Assembly: GCA_011524525.1 (NCBI GenBank)
Contig: WTKE01000031.1
Coordinates: 22,983 to 67,090, forward strand
Source of the DNA: Bacillus sp. (in: firmicutes)
Lineage (GTDB): Bacteria; Bacillota; Bacilli; Bacillales; Cytobacillaceae
Direction of reading: 5' to 3'
Length of the DNA: 44,108 nt
In this document: positions 1 to 8,254 of the stretch, piece by piece
Numbering within the stretch: position 1 is the first letter of the stretch
Layout: every line of letters begins with the position of its first letter
The notes under the pieces: generated by a model
The model's input: the letters and a program-made list of their open reading frames with translations, nothing else
Told to the model about the DNA's origin: nothing
Databases searched by the model: none
Position numbers and translations under genes: made by a program

Positions 1-240
1 GCTCTCTTTCCTGTCCAAATGACACCTCTATTCAGACTCTTCCCCCATCTCCTGCCCTCTTTCTTGTCCGAATGACTCCTCTATTCAGACTCTCCCCCAT
101 CTCCTGCTCTCTTTCCTATCCGAATGACACCTCTATTCGGACTCTCCCCCATCACCAACGCTCTTCCTTGTCCGAATGACTCCTCTATTCAGACACAAAT
201 TTTATGCCAGAGAGATTTATTGTCCGAGTAACCCTTCTTC
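1..240. repeat. 52-bp tandem array A, downstream of upp
   Basis: Five units start at equivalent points 13, 66, 118, 170 and 222, so the period is 53, 52, 52 and 52 bp. The array continues beyond the left edge. Each of the first four units carries an inverted repeat of about 7-8 bp around a 9-nt loop; the third copy is perfect (TCCGAAT, 9 nt, ATTCGGA). In copies 2 and 4 the right arm reads ATTCAGAC, which is a G-U wobble in RNA made from the minus strand but a C-A mismatch in plus-strand RNA. The fifth unit is degenerate. The array begins just beyond the upp terminator and has no gene in it. Confidence 0.85.
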
Positions 241-260
241 ACACACCACCTACTCCATAT

Positions 261-289
261 AAAAAAGCTAACCGCCCCTGCGGTTAGCT
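261..289 (-). terminator. upp intrinsic terminator
   Basis: On the minus strand a perfect 10-bp stem (AGCTAACCGC / GCGGTTAGCT) with a 4-nt loop is followed by a run of six T. It begins 7 nt beyond the upp stop codon. Confidence 0.93.
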
Positions 290-295
290 CCATTC

Positions 296-925
296 TTACT
301 TCGTTCCAAACAAACGGTCACCAGCGTCACCTAGTCCAGGTACGATGTAGCCGTGGTCGTTTAATTTTTCGTCTAGTGCTGCGATGTAGATGTCTACATC
401 TGGGTGTGCTTCTTTAAGAGCGTCCACACCTTCTGGAGCTGCAATTAAGCACATAAATTTAATATTTTTCGCGCCGCGCTTTTTTAATGAGTGGATCGCT
501 TCGATCGCTGAACCACCTGTTGCAAGCATTGGATCAACTACGATGAAGTCGCGCTCTTCTACGTCGCTTGGTAACTTAACGTAGTACTCAACGGGCATCA
601 ATGTTTCTGGATCACGATATAGACCGATATGTCCAACCTTTGCTGCAGGGATAAGCTTTAGAATGCCATCTACCATTCCAATTCCCGCACGTAAAATAGG
701 CACAATTCCTATTTTCTTCCCAGACAACACATTTGATTTCATTGTGCTTACTGGTGTATCGATTTCGATTTCCTCTAACGGCATGTCACGAGTAATTTCG
801 AATGCCATTAATGTTGCAACTTCGTCTACTAGCTCACGGAAGTCCTTTGTTCCTGTATTTTTTTCGCGGATGTATGTAAGCTTATGCTGAATGAGGGGAT
901 GATCAAACACATATACCTTTGCCAT
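296..925 (-). CDS. upp: Uracil phosphoribosyltransferase
   Basis: This cytosolic enzyme salvages uracil by joining it to PRPP to give UMP and pyrophosphate. The 209-residue product has the usual family length. It starts [15 protein letters not shown], contains the PRPP-binding motif region [12 protein letters not shown] near residues 130-141, and ends with the uracil-binding [13 protein letters not shown] segment. The ATG is preceded by AAAAGGAGAGATGCTAG, a good ribosome binding site. It lies downstream of glyA, from which it is separated by the glyA terminator, so it probably has its own promoter, which I could not assign. A strong terminator follows it. Nothing in the protein looks unusual. 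Confidence 0.97.
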   Translation of the reverse strand: MAKVYVFDHPLIQHKLTYIREKNTGTKDFRELVDEVATLMAFEITRDMPLEEIEIDTPVSTMKSNVLSGKKIGIVPILRAGIGMVDGILKLIPAAKVGHIGLYRDPETLMPVEYYVKLPSDVEERDFIVVDPMLATGGSAIEAIHSLKKRGAKNIKFMCLIAAPEGVDALKEAHPDVDIYIAALDEKLNDHGYIVPGLGDAGDRLFGTK

Positions 926-1040
926 CTAGCATCTCTCCTTTTCTAACTCGATTCATAAACACTTCGTCTAATTTTACAGAAAAAACTTCCCGTGGGCAAC
1001 CTCGAACAGAAATTGGATGTAACAATTCTGAGACAAAACA

Positions 1041-1071
1041 AAAAGCCAGCCCCAAACCTGAAGGCTGACTT
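1041..1071 (-). terminator. glyA intrinsic terminator
   Basis: Minus-strand stem AGTCAGCC / GGCTGGCT, with one G-U pair, followed by TTTTTGTTTT. It lies just past the glyA stop codon. Confidence 0.85.
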
Positions 1072-1080
1072 AATAAAAAA

Positions 1081-2328
1081 TTAGATTTGTCTTTCTGGAT
1101 ATAAAGTGAAACGGCTAGTTAATGCAGATACGCGCTCTCTTGCTTCTGCTAGACTCGCTTCGTCTTCATGGTTTTTCAATGTAAAACTAATGATGCTTGC
1201 GATTTCTTCCATGTCAGCCGCACCAAATCCGCGAGAAGTAACAGCTGCTGTTCCGATACGGATTCCACTTGTTACGAATGGGCTTGCTGTGTCAAATGGA
1301 ATCGTGTTTTTGTTAACTGTGATGCCTACTTCATCAAGTACATGCTCAGCTACTTTACCAGTTAAGCCTAAAGAACGAACATCAATTAATAGAAGGTGGT
1401 TGTCTGTTCCACCAGATACTAGTTTAATTCCTTCTTTTTGTAAGCTCTCACCTAAAGTTTTCGCGTTCGAAATGATGTTTGCTGCATATTCTTTGAAGCT
1501 GTCTTGTAACACTTCACCGAAAGCAACAGCTTTTGCAGCGATTACGTGCATTAATGGACCACCTTGAATTCCAGGGAAGATCGACTTGTCGATTTTCTTA
1601 CCCCATTCTTCGCTAGTAAGGATCATTCCACCACGAGGACCACGTAATGTTTTATGAGTAGTTGTTGTTACAAAATCAGCGTAAGGAACTGGATTTTGGT
1701 GAAGGCCAGCTGCTACTAAACCAGCGATATGAGCCATATCGACCATTAAGTATGCGCCCACTTCATCAGCGATTTCTCTGAACTTTTTAAAATCGATTGC
1801 ACGAGGGTAAGCACTCGCACCAGCAACGATCATTTTTGGTTTATGCTCTAAAGCTTTTTGGCGTACGATGTCATAGTCGATCGTTTGTGTTTGCTCGTCC
1901 ACTCCGTATTCCACGAAGTTGTATTGAACACCACTGAAGTTAACCGGGCTTCCGTGAGTTAAGTGACCACCATGTGATAAGTTCATCCCAAGAACTGTGT
2001 CACCTTGCTCAAGAGCCGTAAAGTAAACTGCCATATTGGCTTGAGCACCTGAGTGAGGTTGTACGTTTACATGCTCAGCACCGAAGATTGCCTTTGCGCG
2101 GTCACGAGCGATGTCTTCTACCACATCAACATGCTCACAGCCACCGTAGTAACGCTTGCCTGGATAGCCTTCTGCATACTTGTTTGTTAAAACCGATCCT
2201 TGTGCTTCCATTACCGCTTCACTTACAAAGTTTTCTGATGCAATTAGTTCAATCTTTGTTCTTTGACGTCCTAATTCGTCTTGAATAGCTTGTAAAACTT
2301 GCGTATCTTGCTGTGCTAAATGCTTCAT
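1081..2328 (-). CDS. glyA: Serine hydroxymethyltransferase
   Basis: A PLP enzyme that interconverts serine and glycine while charging tetrahydrofolate with a one-carbon unit; it feeds purine, thymidylate and methionine synthesis. The 415-residue length is typical of bacterial SHMT. The PLP-lysine motif [14 protein letters not shown] is visible near residues 222-235, and the family blocks [19 protein letters not shown] and HSGAQAN are near the N-terminus. The ATG follows TAAGGGGGATTACGG. The upstream region (2414-2456) has a possible PurR operator pair and a cre-like sequence, which would fit control by purine supply and carbon source. Confidence 0.97.
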   Translation of the reverse strand: MKHLAQQDTQVLQAIQDELGRQRTKIELIASENFVSEAVMEAQGSVLTNKYAEGYPGKRYYGGCEHVDVVEDIARDRAKAIFGAEHVNVQPHSGAQANMAVYFTALEQGDTVLGMNLSHGGHLTHGSPVNFSGVQYNFVEYGVDEQTQTIDYDIVRQKALEHKPKMIVAGASAYPRAIDFKKFREIADEVGAYLMVDMAHIAGLVAAGLHQNPVPYADFVTTTTHKTLRGPRGGMILTSEEWGKKIDKSIFPGIQGGPLMHVIAAKAVAFGEVLQDSFKEYAANIISNAKTLGESLQKEGIKLVSGGTDNHLLLIDVRSLGLTGKVAEHVLDEVGITVNKNTIPFDTASPFVTSGIRIGTAAVTSRGFGAADMEEIASIISFTLKNHEDEASLAEARERVSALTSRFTLYPERQI

Positions 2329-2413
2329 CCGTAATCCCCCTTATATGTTAAAAACTAATTTATATAGCAGTTTTGAAAATTCCTACTTCATCTTAACACA
2401 ACCTCCATATGAC

Positions 2414-2456
2414 AGGCACGAAAAAAATTATTTTGTAAGCGTTATTTTCGTCTTTT
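2414..2456 (-). promoter_or_regulatory. Possible PurR box pair and overlapping cre-like site upstream of glyA
   Basis: CGAA at 2419-2422 and TTCG at 2447-2450 form an inverted pair separated by 24 nt, the core spacing expected of a PurR PurBox pair. The flanking bases fit the PurBox consensus only loosely. Between and overlapping them, TGTAAGCGTTATTT at 2434-2447 matches the CcpA cre consensus TGWAARCGYTWNCW at 13 of 14 positions. glyA is a recalled PurR-regulon member in B. subtilis; the cre assignment is inference. Confidence 0.35.
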
Positions 2457-2482
2457 TCCAACATTTTTCGCTAATCGAAAGA

Positions 2483-2513
2483 AAAAAGCCTCTGCAAAAT
2501 CTGCAAAAGCTTT
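2483..2513 (-). terminator. ywlG intrinsic terminator
   Basis: Minus-strand stem AGCTTTTGCA / TGCAGAGGCT (two G-U pairs) followed by TTTTTTC. The upstream edge overlaps the ywlG stop codon. Confidence 0.8.
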
Positions 2514-3087
2514 ATGAACAAGACTCATTACCCTTCGAATGTTCGTATATTGCTCGAGCCCCTCCAATTAACTTCGGGCGGGTACGAGCCAGCGTTACAT
2601 GTGCACTCCCAAGCTCAGAAATCGACGCTCGAACCGGAACGGCAACATGCTTTATATGCATCCCAATAAAAGTATCCCCAATATCGATTCCCGCATCCGC
2701 CTGAATAAACTCAACGACTACCGGTTCAGAAAAATGATTATAGGCATATGTAGCCATCGCTCCACCAGCTTGTCTAACCGGAACAACGGACACTTCCTCC
2801 CAACCCTTTTGATCAGCAGTCGCTCGTTCAACAACTAGGGCACGATTTAAATGCTCACAACACTGAAAAGCAAGGGCTACTCCTGTTTGTTGACTGAATT
2901 CACGAAGACCTGAAAAAATTAGCTCAGCCACTTCATTAGTACCCGCTGTACCAATTTTCTCCCCAATCACCTCGCTCGTGCTACATCCAATCACAAGAAC
3001 ATGTTTGCTTGTTAACACTACTTGGTCCGAAAAATCTGCTAAAATCGTTTGCAGCTGGTTTTTCCAAATGGACAAATCACTTGTCAT
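2512..3087 (-). CDS. ywlG: TIGR01440 / YwlG family protein of unknown function
   Basis: A 191-residue soluble protein that matches the YwlG family found next to glyA and rpiB in Bacillus. I recognise it from synteny and the conserved stretches [16 protein letters not shown] and [21 protein letters not shown]. No biochemical role is known to me and I see no catalytic signature I can defend. The ATG has GGAGGGGTACAA before it. It lies 18 nt after rpiB, so the two are probably co-transcribed, and the transcript ends at the terminator overlapping the ywlG stop codon. Confidence 0.85.
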   Translation of the reverse strand: MTSDLSIWKNQLQTILADFSDQVVLTSKHVLVIGCSTSEVIGEKIGTAGTNEVAELIFSGLREFSQQTGVALAFQCCEHLNRALVVERATADQKGWEEVSVVPVRQAGGAMATYAYNHFSEPVVVEFIQADAGIDIGDTFIGMHIKHVAVPVRASISELGSAHVTLARTRPKLIGGARAIYEHSKGNESCS

Positions 3088-3105
3088 TTGTACCCCTCCA
3101 TCGAC

Positions 3106-3549
3106 TTACTTGCTTTTCTCGTAATCGCTTATTTTCCCAATTCTGTTTGCATGTCTTCCGCCTTCAAATTCTGTTTCAAGCCAGGCAAGGGCAATTTCAC
3201 GTGCCAATCCAGGTCCGATGACTCTTTCTCCCATCGCTAGCATATTGCTGTCGTTATGCTGTCGAGTTGCCTTGGCACTAAATACGTCATGAACAAGAGC
3301 ACAGCGAATGCCGTTTACTTTGTTTGCAGCAATGCTCATTCCAATTCCTGTCCCACAAATCAAGATTCCACGATCGTATTCCCCATTTGCCACCTTTTGC
3401 GCAACCGGCAAAGCAAAATCTGGATAATCGACTGATGTATCACATTCACAGCCAAAATCTTCATATTGAATACCAATTTCATCCATAAGACTTTTAATTT
3501 CTTCTCGAATATTTACGCCACCGTGATCAGATGCAATTGCTACCTTCAT
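3106..3549 (-). CDS. rpiB: Ribose-5-phosphate isomerase B
   Basis: Interconverts ribose 5-phosphate and ribulose 5-phosphate in the pentose phosphate pathway. The chosen product is 147 residues, the usual RpiB/LacAB length. It shows the N-terminal SDHGG, the catalytic-cysteine motif GILICGTGIGMSIAANK and the RQHNDSNML histidine motif. I chose the inner ATG (3549) because GGGAGG sits 7 nt upstream and the protein then starts MKVAIASDHGG as in the family; an upstream in-frame start at 3564 would lack a ribosome binding site. B. subtilis name ywlF. Confidence 0.93.
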   Translation of the reverse strand: MKVAIASDHGGVNIREEIKSLMDEIGIQYEDFGCECDTSVDYPDFALPVAQKVANGEYDRGILICGTGIGMSIAANKVNGIRCALVHDVFSAKATRQHNDSNMLAMGERVIGPGLAREIALAWLETEFEGGRHANRIGKISDYEKSK

Positions 3550-3622
3550 CGTTACGCCTCCCATTTGTAAAAACTACCTTTATTTTGACATAACCTTATA
3601 TAAAGATAAAGCTTGTGGTTCT

Positions 3623-3655
3623 AAAAAATAAGACTCTGCATCCGTTTGCAGAGTC
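3623..3655 (-). terminator. Chemoreceptor gene terminator
   Basis: Perfect 9-bp stem GACTCTGCA / TGCAGAGTC with a 6-nt loop, followed on the minus strand by TTATTTTTTAG. It serves the chemoreceptor gene ending at 3665. Confidence 0.88.
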
Positions 3656-3664
3656 CACATGTTC

Positions 3665-4960
3665 CTACATCTTAAATCTAGTAATCGTTCCTTTAAGTTT
3701 AACCGCCTGCTCATTCAACTCGTGGGCAAGGCGCTCCACATTGTCGATCACCTCTGTTTGCTGTCCTACAGTTACCGCAACCTCTGTTGCTCCTGCTGAT
3801 GTTTCTTCAGCTATCGCAGCCACTTCCTGTGATTGCGTAGCGGTGTGCTGAATTCCTTCCATTTGCTGGTCAACAAGGGTTGAAATTTTTTCTACTGCAG
3901 ACGCCATTTGAACGACTGTTCTTGTCATTTCTTCAATTGCATGATTGGTAGAATTGCCTTTTTCAGCTTGTCCAAGTGCCGTATCTACTTGATTTGTAAT
4001 TTGTGATACCACATTGCGTACTTCACTCTGTATATTTTGAATTAGCTGGGAAATTCCTTGAACTGCTTTTGCACTCTCATCCGCAAGCTTACGAACTTCG
4101 TCTGCCACAACAGCAAAGCCTTTTCCATGTTCACCTGCCCGAGCTGCTTCAATTGATGCGTTAAGAGCTAGAAGGTTAGTCTGGGCCGCTATATCTCCAA
4201 CCAATTGGATAATTTGTTCCACTTGCGACGCATTTTCCTCTAGTTTTTTGACTGAGACTAGCGACTGTTTATTATCCTCAGCAAGCGTTTGAATGCCTGA
4301 TACTAGCGAGAAAATCACCTTTTTAGAATGCCCAAGCTCCTCTACCATCTCACTGGAGATTTTTTTCGACTGCTTTGCCGTTAATTGGACTTCCTCCGCA
4401 AGATGAGTGACTTCATCAATCGAACTAGCCGTATTTTGCGTCGCAGCCGCTGAGTTTTCTGCTCCTAGCGAGATTTCATTGACCGTTCGATCGATCATTT
4501 CTGCTCTCTCTGCCGCTACGGCACTTTCTTTTGAGATGGCAATGACCTTTTCATTCGTTTGCTTGAAGTTCTCATCAATGGTTTGGACCATATCACGTAA
4601 GTTAAACAGCATATGATTAAACGCGACACCTAGCGAGCGAATTTCGTCATCCGATTGAGATAACTCTACATCCTCACCAATATTCCCGTGCGCTGCTTTT
4701 AGTGTGACACGCTCTAATTTTTGAAGGGGCTTAATAATAAAACCTGCCGCTAAAAACGCTAAAATCCCAGACCAGATGATTCCCATTAAATAAGTGATAA
4801 TGGAAAAACCCGCTTTATTCATTCCAATCACATCCTGAATGATCGGAAATAGAACATCAATAAATAACGCACTCGTTGTATACGTGATTACCGCTAAAAT
4901 GGTTGTAAATAATACAAGCTTTTTCCTAAGTCCAAACTTGAACGCCTTTTTTTCCCACAT
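3665..4960 (-). CDS. Methyl-accepting chemotaxis protein without an extracellular sensor domain
   Basis: A 431-residue chemoreceptor. Residues about 12-36 and 46-68 are hydrophobic and read as two membrane segments joined by only about ten residues, so the usual extracellular ligand-binding domain is absent. A HAMP-like linker follows ([17 protein letters not shown] and on to about residue 125), then a long coiled-coil signalling domain with the hairpin tip motif [20 protein letters not shown] near residues 268-287, which contacts CheA and CheW. The C-terminus ends without an obvious CheR-docking pentapeptide. The ATG has AGGGGGAAGG upstream. In B. subtilis rpiB and ywlE are adjacent, so this gene appears inserted in an otherwise conserved order. 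The signal sensed is unknown. Confidence 0.9.
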   Translation of the reverse strand: MWEKKAFKFGLRKKLVLFTTILAVITYTTSALFIDVLFPIIQDVIGMNKAGFSIITYLMGIIWSGILAFLAAGFIIKPLQKLERVTLKAAHGNIGEDVELSQSDDEIRSLGVAFNHMLFNLRDMVQTIDENFKQTNEKVIAISKESAVAAERAEMIDRTVNEISLGAENSAAATQNTASSIDEVTHLAEEVQLTAKQSKKISSEMVEELGHSKKVIFSLVSGIQTLAEDNKQSLVSVKKLEENASQVEQIIQLVGDIAAQTNLLALNASIEAARAGEHGKGFAVVADEVRKLADESAKAVQGISQLIQNIQSEVRNVVSQITNQVDTALGQAEKGNSTNHAIEEMTRTVVQMASAVEKISTLVDQQMEGIQHTATQSQEVAAIAEETSAGATEVAVTVGQQTEVIDNVERLAHELNEQAVKLKGTITRFKM

Positions 4961-4981
4961 AAAGCCTTCCCCCTGGTTGTA

Positions 4982-5413
4982 TTACGATAATTTGTGTAAG
5001 CTTTTTTCAATTAATTGTTTTAGCTCTTCGAATGTGTGTTGATAAACAGACAGAGATCCACCATAAGGATCACTCACATCCCCAAATCCACCAGCAAACT
5101 CTTTCAGTGTAAAGGTTTTCACTTGTGCTGATGGGAATGTAGCAACAATATTTGCTTTATGACCCGCTGTCATCGTTAAAATATACGTAGCCCACTCTAC
5201 CTGCTGTTCTGTTAATAAAGAGGATTGATGGTCATGTTCAATCTGCTGAGTGTCTAGTACTTTTTTTGCATATGGAGATGCATCGCTTTCATTCATAGCA
5301 AATACTCCAGAAGAACGAACTTCTACTCCGGGTATGTTTTTACTTTTTAAAATGGCCTCTGCCATCGGACTTCTGCATGTGTTTCCGGTACATACAAACA
5401 ATACATTTATCAT
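4982..5413 (-). CDS. ywlE: Protein-arginine phosphatase, low-molecular-weight PTP fold
   Basis: Removes phosphate from arginine residues marked by the McsB kinase, so it opposes McsB in protein quality control and stress signalling. The P-loop CTGNTCRS is at residues 8-15, with nucleophile Cys8 and Arg14; the Thr in the loop (Thr12) is the residue known to favour phospho-arginine over phospho-tyrosine in YwlE. The general-acid motif DPYGG is near residue 118. Length (143) is slightly below that of B. subtilis YwlE. It lies 21 nt upstream of the chemoreceptor gene on the same strand and may be co-transcribed with it. Confidence 0.92.
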   Translation of the reverse strand: MINVLFVCTGNTCRSPMAEAILKSKNIPGVEVRSSGVFAMNESDASPYAKKVLDTQQIEHDHQSSLLTEQQVEWATYILTMTAGHKANIVATFPSAQVKTFTLKEFAGGFGDVSDPYGGSLSVYQHTFEELKQLIEKSLHKLS

Positions 5414-5501
5414 AATGCTTCTCTCCTCTTTCTTTATTATATGACATTATTCCTTATTACTAAAGTCTGATTTTACGCATTCCCATCCTCTATTATTAAC
5501 A

Positions 5502-5536
5502 GAAAAAGGCATTTTCGTTAAGAAAATACCTTTTTC
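5502..5536 (-). terminator. mntP intrinsic terminator
   Basis: Minus-strand stem AAAAAGGTATTTTC / GAAAATGCCTTTTT with one G-U pair and a 5-nt loop; the 3' arm itself supplies the T run. The A- and T-rich arms could allow termination in both directions. Confidence 0.8.
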
Positions 5537-5555
5537 ACTATGGATTTTTATTGTA

Positions 5556-6110
5556 TTAGAATGGTAGCAATAATTTAATCCCGAAGGCAAGCAAGATCGT
5601 GCCTCCTAATGCTTCACTATATGTGCCAAGCCATCCTTGAACTTTACGTCCTATGAGAAGACCTAACCAAGTTAAAATAGTCGCTCCTATTCCGAAGCAA
5701 GTCAGAACTAGAAAGGTTTTGGCACCATAGATACCTAGAGTCAACCCCACTGAAAAGCTATCAAGACTCACACTTAGTGCAAATACAAGTAATCCAAAAC
5801 CTACCGGAGTGATAAAGGAACTGTCGTCTTCCCTAAAGCATGACCAAAGCATTTGCAATCCTAATACAATTAAAAGGCCTCCGCCGCAATAAGCAGCAAA
5901 TGCACCGAACTGCTCGGACAAAAATCTTCCTGCAATCATCCCTAATAACGGCATCCAAATATGGAATAACCCGATGGTGATTCCTATTTTTAAAATTTGC
6001 CGAAGGCCGAGCCTGAACATTCCCATTCCCAAGCCCACTGAAAATGCATCCATTCCTAGTGCAAATGCCATTATTATTAGTGTGATCAATTCTCCAACCA
6101 TTGATGACAT
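5556..6110 (-). CDS. mntP: Manganese efflux pump MntP
   Basis: A 184-residue membrane protein that exports Mn(II). Six hydrophobic segments can be followed along its length. The two halves carry the paired acidic motifs of the family, [13 protein letters not shown] near residues 20-32 and [13 protein letters not shown] in the second half, each with an Asp in a membrane helix. The ATG is preceded by AAGGGGGCGAAAGT. That ribosome binding site lies in the 3' arm of a hairpin at 6118-6160 (listed separately). It follows ywlC by 70 nt on the same strand. B. subtilis name ywlD. Confidence 0.92.
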   Translation of the reverse strand: MSSMVGELITLIIMAFALGMDAFSVGLGMGMFRLGLRQILKIGITIGLFHIWMPLLGMIAGRFLSEQFGAFAAYCGGGLLIVLGLQMLWSCFREDDSSFITPVGFGLLVFALSVSLDSFSVGLTLGIYGAKTFLVLTCFGIGATILTWLGLLIGRKVQGWLGTYSEALGGTILLAFGIKLLLPF

Positions 6111-6117
6111 ACTTTCG

Positions 6118-6160
6118 CCCCCTTGGACTTGCTAATTCAGCATATGCACGTCCAAAAGGG
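6118..6160 (-). promoter_or_regulatory. Hairpin that includes the mntP ribosome binding site
   Basis: In minus-strand RNA CCCUUUUGGAC pairs with GUCCAAGGGGG (two G-U pairs), then after a G/A mismatch UGC pairs with GCA around a 13-nt loop. The 3' arm GGGGG is the core of the mntP Shine-Dalgarno sequence, with the ATG at 6110. On the plus strand the two wobble pairs would be C-A mismatches, so the structure favours the mntP transcript. There is no U run, so it is not a terminator. Confidence 0.6.
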
Positions 6161-6180
6161 TTTAGAATGAGAAAATCGTT

Positions 6181-7230
6181 TTATTCAATGATCTGGTTGC
6201 CTGCCGCTTTCAATAGCCGGTTCATAATCGCTTCTCCCACACCTGTGGAAGGAAACATTTCACTAAAAATAATGTCTACCTCTCTATTGTCAAACGATCG
6301 TAACACATCGTATAAAGAGCTTGCCACAGTTGCTAGATTTTCTCTTGTTCCACAAAAAATCACTTCATCTGCTTGGAAAAAGCCCTCATTTTCTATGGTC
6401 GTTAACACGCCGACCTTTCGACCTTCTCTTCTTTCTTTTTCAATAAGTTGCTGAAGCTTGTTTCTGTCTCCTTTTACTAAAAAAAGAGGTGATTTTGGTG
6501 CATAATGACGATACTTCATGCCAGGAGATTTCGGCGCTTCGTTCTGATCCTTTAGAGCTGGGTCCACTCGAACCTCACCTACTACTCGTTCAAGCTCCTC
6601 CCTTGTCACTCCGCCCGGCCTTAGAATAATCGGTATCTCTTCTGTGCAATCAATGACGGTGGATTCCACTCCAACTCCTGTCGCTCCGCCGTCGACAATG
6701 CCAGCGATTTTTCCATTCAAATCCTCTAGCACATGTGATGCTTTCGTTGGACTCGGTTTTCCTGAACTGTTCGCGCTTGGCGCTGCAATCGGAACTCCCG
6801 CTTCTTTTATCACCGCTAAAGCAACGGGATGATTTGGCATCCTAACTGCCACTGTGGATAAGCCCGCTGTTGCTAGCTGTGACAACTCAGAGGTCTTTTT
6901 TTCAAAGATGATCGTAAGCGGGCCAGGCCAAAATTCGTTTATTAGCTTGTTGGCCTTTTTCGGTATGTGAGTAACAAATTCATTTAGTTGATCTCTGTCG
7001 GCAATGTGAATAATCAGTGGATTATCGCTCGGGCGACCCTTTGCTTCATATATTTTCTGAATCGCTTTATCCGAATGGGCATTTCCTCCGAGTCCATATA
7101 CCGTCTCAGTTGGAAATGCGACCACTTCATTTTCTCTTAAAAGTGTTGCAGCCTGTGCAATTTGTGGATAGTTTTTTTGATTATCCACATTTTTATCCAC
7201 TGACCATAGCTTTGTTTGTATGTTTTCCAC
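6181..7230 (-). CDS. ywlC: L-threonylcarbamoyladenylate synthase, TsaC/Sua5 type
   Basis: Makes threonylcarbamoyl-AMP from threonine, bicarbonate and ATP, the first step of the t6A37 modification in ANN-decoding tRNAs. The 349 residues comprise an N-terminal YrdC domain (about 25-215; motifs VVAFPTETVYGLGGNA, KGRPSDNPLI, SANSSGKPSPT) and a C-terminal Sua5 domain after the linker KSPGMKYRHYAPKSP. The start is GTG with GGGAG about 11 nt upstream. Three DnaA-box-like 9-mers (7163-7201) lie inside the first codons as part of the cluster listed separately. Confidence 0.94.
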   Translation of the reverse strand: MENIQTKLWSVDKNVDNQKNYPQIAQAATLLRENEVVAFPTETVYGLGGNAHSDKAIQKIYEAKGRPSDNPLIIHIADRDQLNEFVTHIPKKANKLINEFWPGPLTIIFEKKTSELSQLATAGLSTVAVRMPNHPVALAVIKEAGVPIAAPSANSSGKPSPTKASHVLEDLNGKIAGIVDGGATGVGVESTVIDCTEEIPIILRPGGVTREELERVVGEVRVDPALKDQNEAPKSPGMKYRHYAPKSPLFLVKGDRNKLQQLIEKERREGRKVGVLTTIENEGFFQADEVIFCGTRENLATVASSLYDVLRSFDNREVDIIFSEMFPSTGVGEAIMNRLLKAAGNQIIE

Positions 7231-7456
7231 CTTGAGTATTTCTCCCTATTTTTCTTGTAATACGTAAGAAAGTATAAAAGAAGATGGTGTATAACTCAAG
7301 TTTTATCCACAAATTGTGTACAACATTTGCTATTTTGTGGGTAACTTTGTGGATTAATCCAGTTTTAATTCCATGAACAACGAGTTATCCACAGTTAAGA
7401 TATGTTGCACATGAGCGGATTCGAATATTTTCTCATGAAGCGCTTCCTTATCCACC
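7163..7456. promoter_or_regulatory. DnaA-box cluster across the ywlC-ywlB junction
   Basis: Eight 9-mers match TTATCCACA with at most one mismatch in 294 bp. Perfect: 7181-7189, 7303-7311 and 7385-7393 (plus strand). One mismatch: 7163-7171, 7336-7344 and 7348-7356 (minus strand), 7193-7201 and 7448-7456 (plus strand). Three are in the start of ywlC, two or three between the genes and the rest in the end of ywlB. I recall that the ywlC region is one of the few chromosomal DnaA-binding clusters in B. subtilis, so this is likely conserved. Confidence 0.8.
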
Positions 7457-7800
7457 TGTTGAAAACCCATCATCTCGAAAAATTGGACAGATCCCTTTTT
7501 ATTTGTGGCTAAGTATAGTGACTGCATCTGTTTTTCTTTCGCCAATAATAGCATTTGTTCAAAAATTAATAGCAATTCCTTTTCACTCGCCTGTGAAGTG
7601 ATGGCTAAAGATCGTAATAACCCGACAGGTCCATGTGGTTCGATTCCGAGAGTCGCTTGAATATTGCCAGCTTCATCTTCTAATAGAAGAAAAAAATCCA
7701 CAGCCTCTTCTACTCCATCTGTTCCCAAGTTAGCCTTCTCTAAAAAGTTTACTAGTTTCTTTACATCCTCTACTTGTGCACAACGAACCATCGTTTCCAC
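7354..7800 (-). CDS. ywlB: YwlB-like GNAT-fold protein
   Basis: A 148-residue soluble protein in the ywlB position. The pattern (an N-terminal VEDVKKLVNFLEKANL segment, a central ATLGIEPHGPVGLLRSLAI strand pair and FFEMMGFQQV near residue 110) is typical of GCN5-related acetyltransferases with a weak acetyl-CoA loop, so the substrate and even catalysis are uncertain. I chose the GTG at 7800 because AGAGG ends 8 nt upstream; the GTG at 7809 overlaps that ribosome binding site, and an ATG at 7791 is also possible. The 3' end contains two or three boxes of the DnaA cluster. Confidence 0.75.
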   Translation of the reverse strand: METMVRCAQVEDVKKLVNFLEKANLGTDGVEEAVDFFLLLEDEAGNIQATLGIEPHGPVGLLRSLAITSQASEKELLLIFEQMLLLAKEKQMQSLYLATNKKGSVQFFEMMGFQQVDKEALHEKIFESAHVQHILTVDNSLFMELKLD

Positions 7801-7894
7801 CCAAATCACCTCTATTTTTTTCTTGTTACTCTATGAATATGAAAAGGTAGAAAAAGTAGAACTAGATTTGAGGATAATTTTTTAAGGTAGGAAA

Positions 7895-8185
7895 AAGAAA
7901 CGCAAATAAGTTCACAGGATAGCAAATATATATTTGAAATCGCAAATATATTTCTAGAATTGCAAGTAAATCTGCAAAATCGCAAATATAATCCCAGAAT
8001 CGCAAGTAAATCTGCAAAATCGCAAATATAATCCCAGAATCGCAAGTAAATCTACAAAATAGCAAATATAATCCTAGAATCGCAAATAAATCTGTAAAAT
8101 AGCAAATATAATCCCAGAATCGCAAATAAATCTGTAAAATAGCAAATATAATCCCAGAATCGCAAGTAAATCTGCAAAAAAGCCA
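7895..8185. repeat. 20-bp tandem array E1 (GCAAATA/GCAAGTA type)
   Basis: Fourteen units start at 7901, 7921, 7941 and so on to 8161, with a period of exactly 20 bp; a fifteenth at 8181 is degenerate. Two unit types often alternate, one like CGCAAATATAATCCCAGAAT and one like CGCAAGTAAATCTGCAAAAT, giving a 40-bp higher-order repeat. The array lies between the spoIIR terminator and the start of ywlB. Read along the spoIIR strand the core is TTTGCGAT or TTTGCTAT. Long hydrophobic reading frames through it are artefacts of a 60-bp common multiple. Confidence 0.95.
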
Positions 8186-8218
8186 AAGAATTCTTATGAG
8201 ACACAGGAAATTTCATTA

Positions 8219-8248
8219 AAAAAAGCACAACCACGACGGCTGCGCCCC
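8219..8248 (-). terminator. spoIIR intrinsic terminator
   Basis: Minus-strand stem GGCGCAGCC / GGTTGTGCT (three G-U pairs, 6-nt loop) followed by TTTTTT, just past the spoIIR stop codon. Confidence 0.75.
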
Positions 8249-8254
8249 ATTTTC

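Noticed and set aside
1-240. CRISPR array
   Set aside because: Units are repeats end to end without unique spacers and no cas genes are nearby. The same holds for arrays B, C, E1 and E2.
1106-1567. Long open frame opposite glyA
   Set aside because: It is an antisense shadow of a well-supported gene, with no ribosome binding site or recognisable product. The same applies to other plus-strand frames opposite pyrG, icmF, mmgA and fadF.
6111-6180. yybP-ykoY manganese riboswitch before mntP
   Set aside because: The spacer is only 70 nt and shows one simple hairpin; the conserved two-legged aptamer is absent.
7812-8234. Three overlapping hydrophobic reading frames of 60-87 codons (repeating FWDYICDFADLLAIL)
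   Set aside because: They are produced by the 20-bp array: 60 bp gives a repeating 20-residue pattern in every frame. No ribosome binding site or family match.
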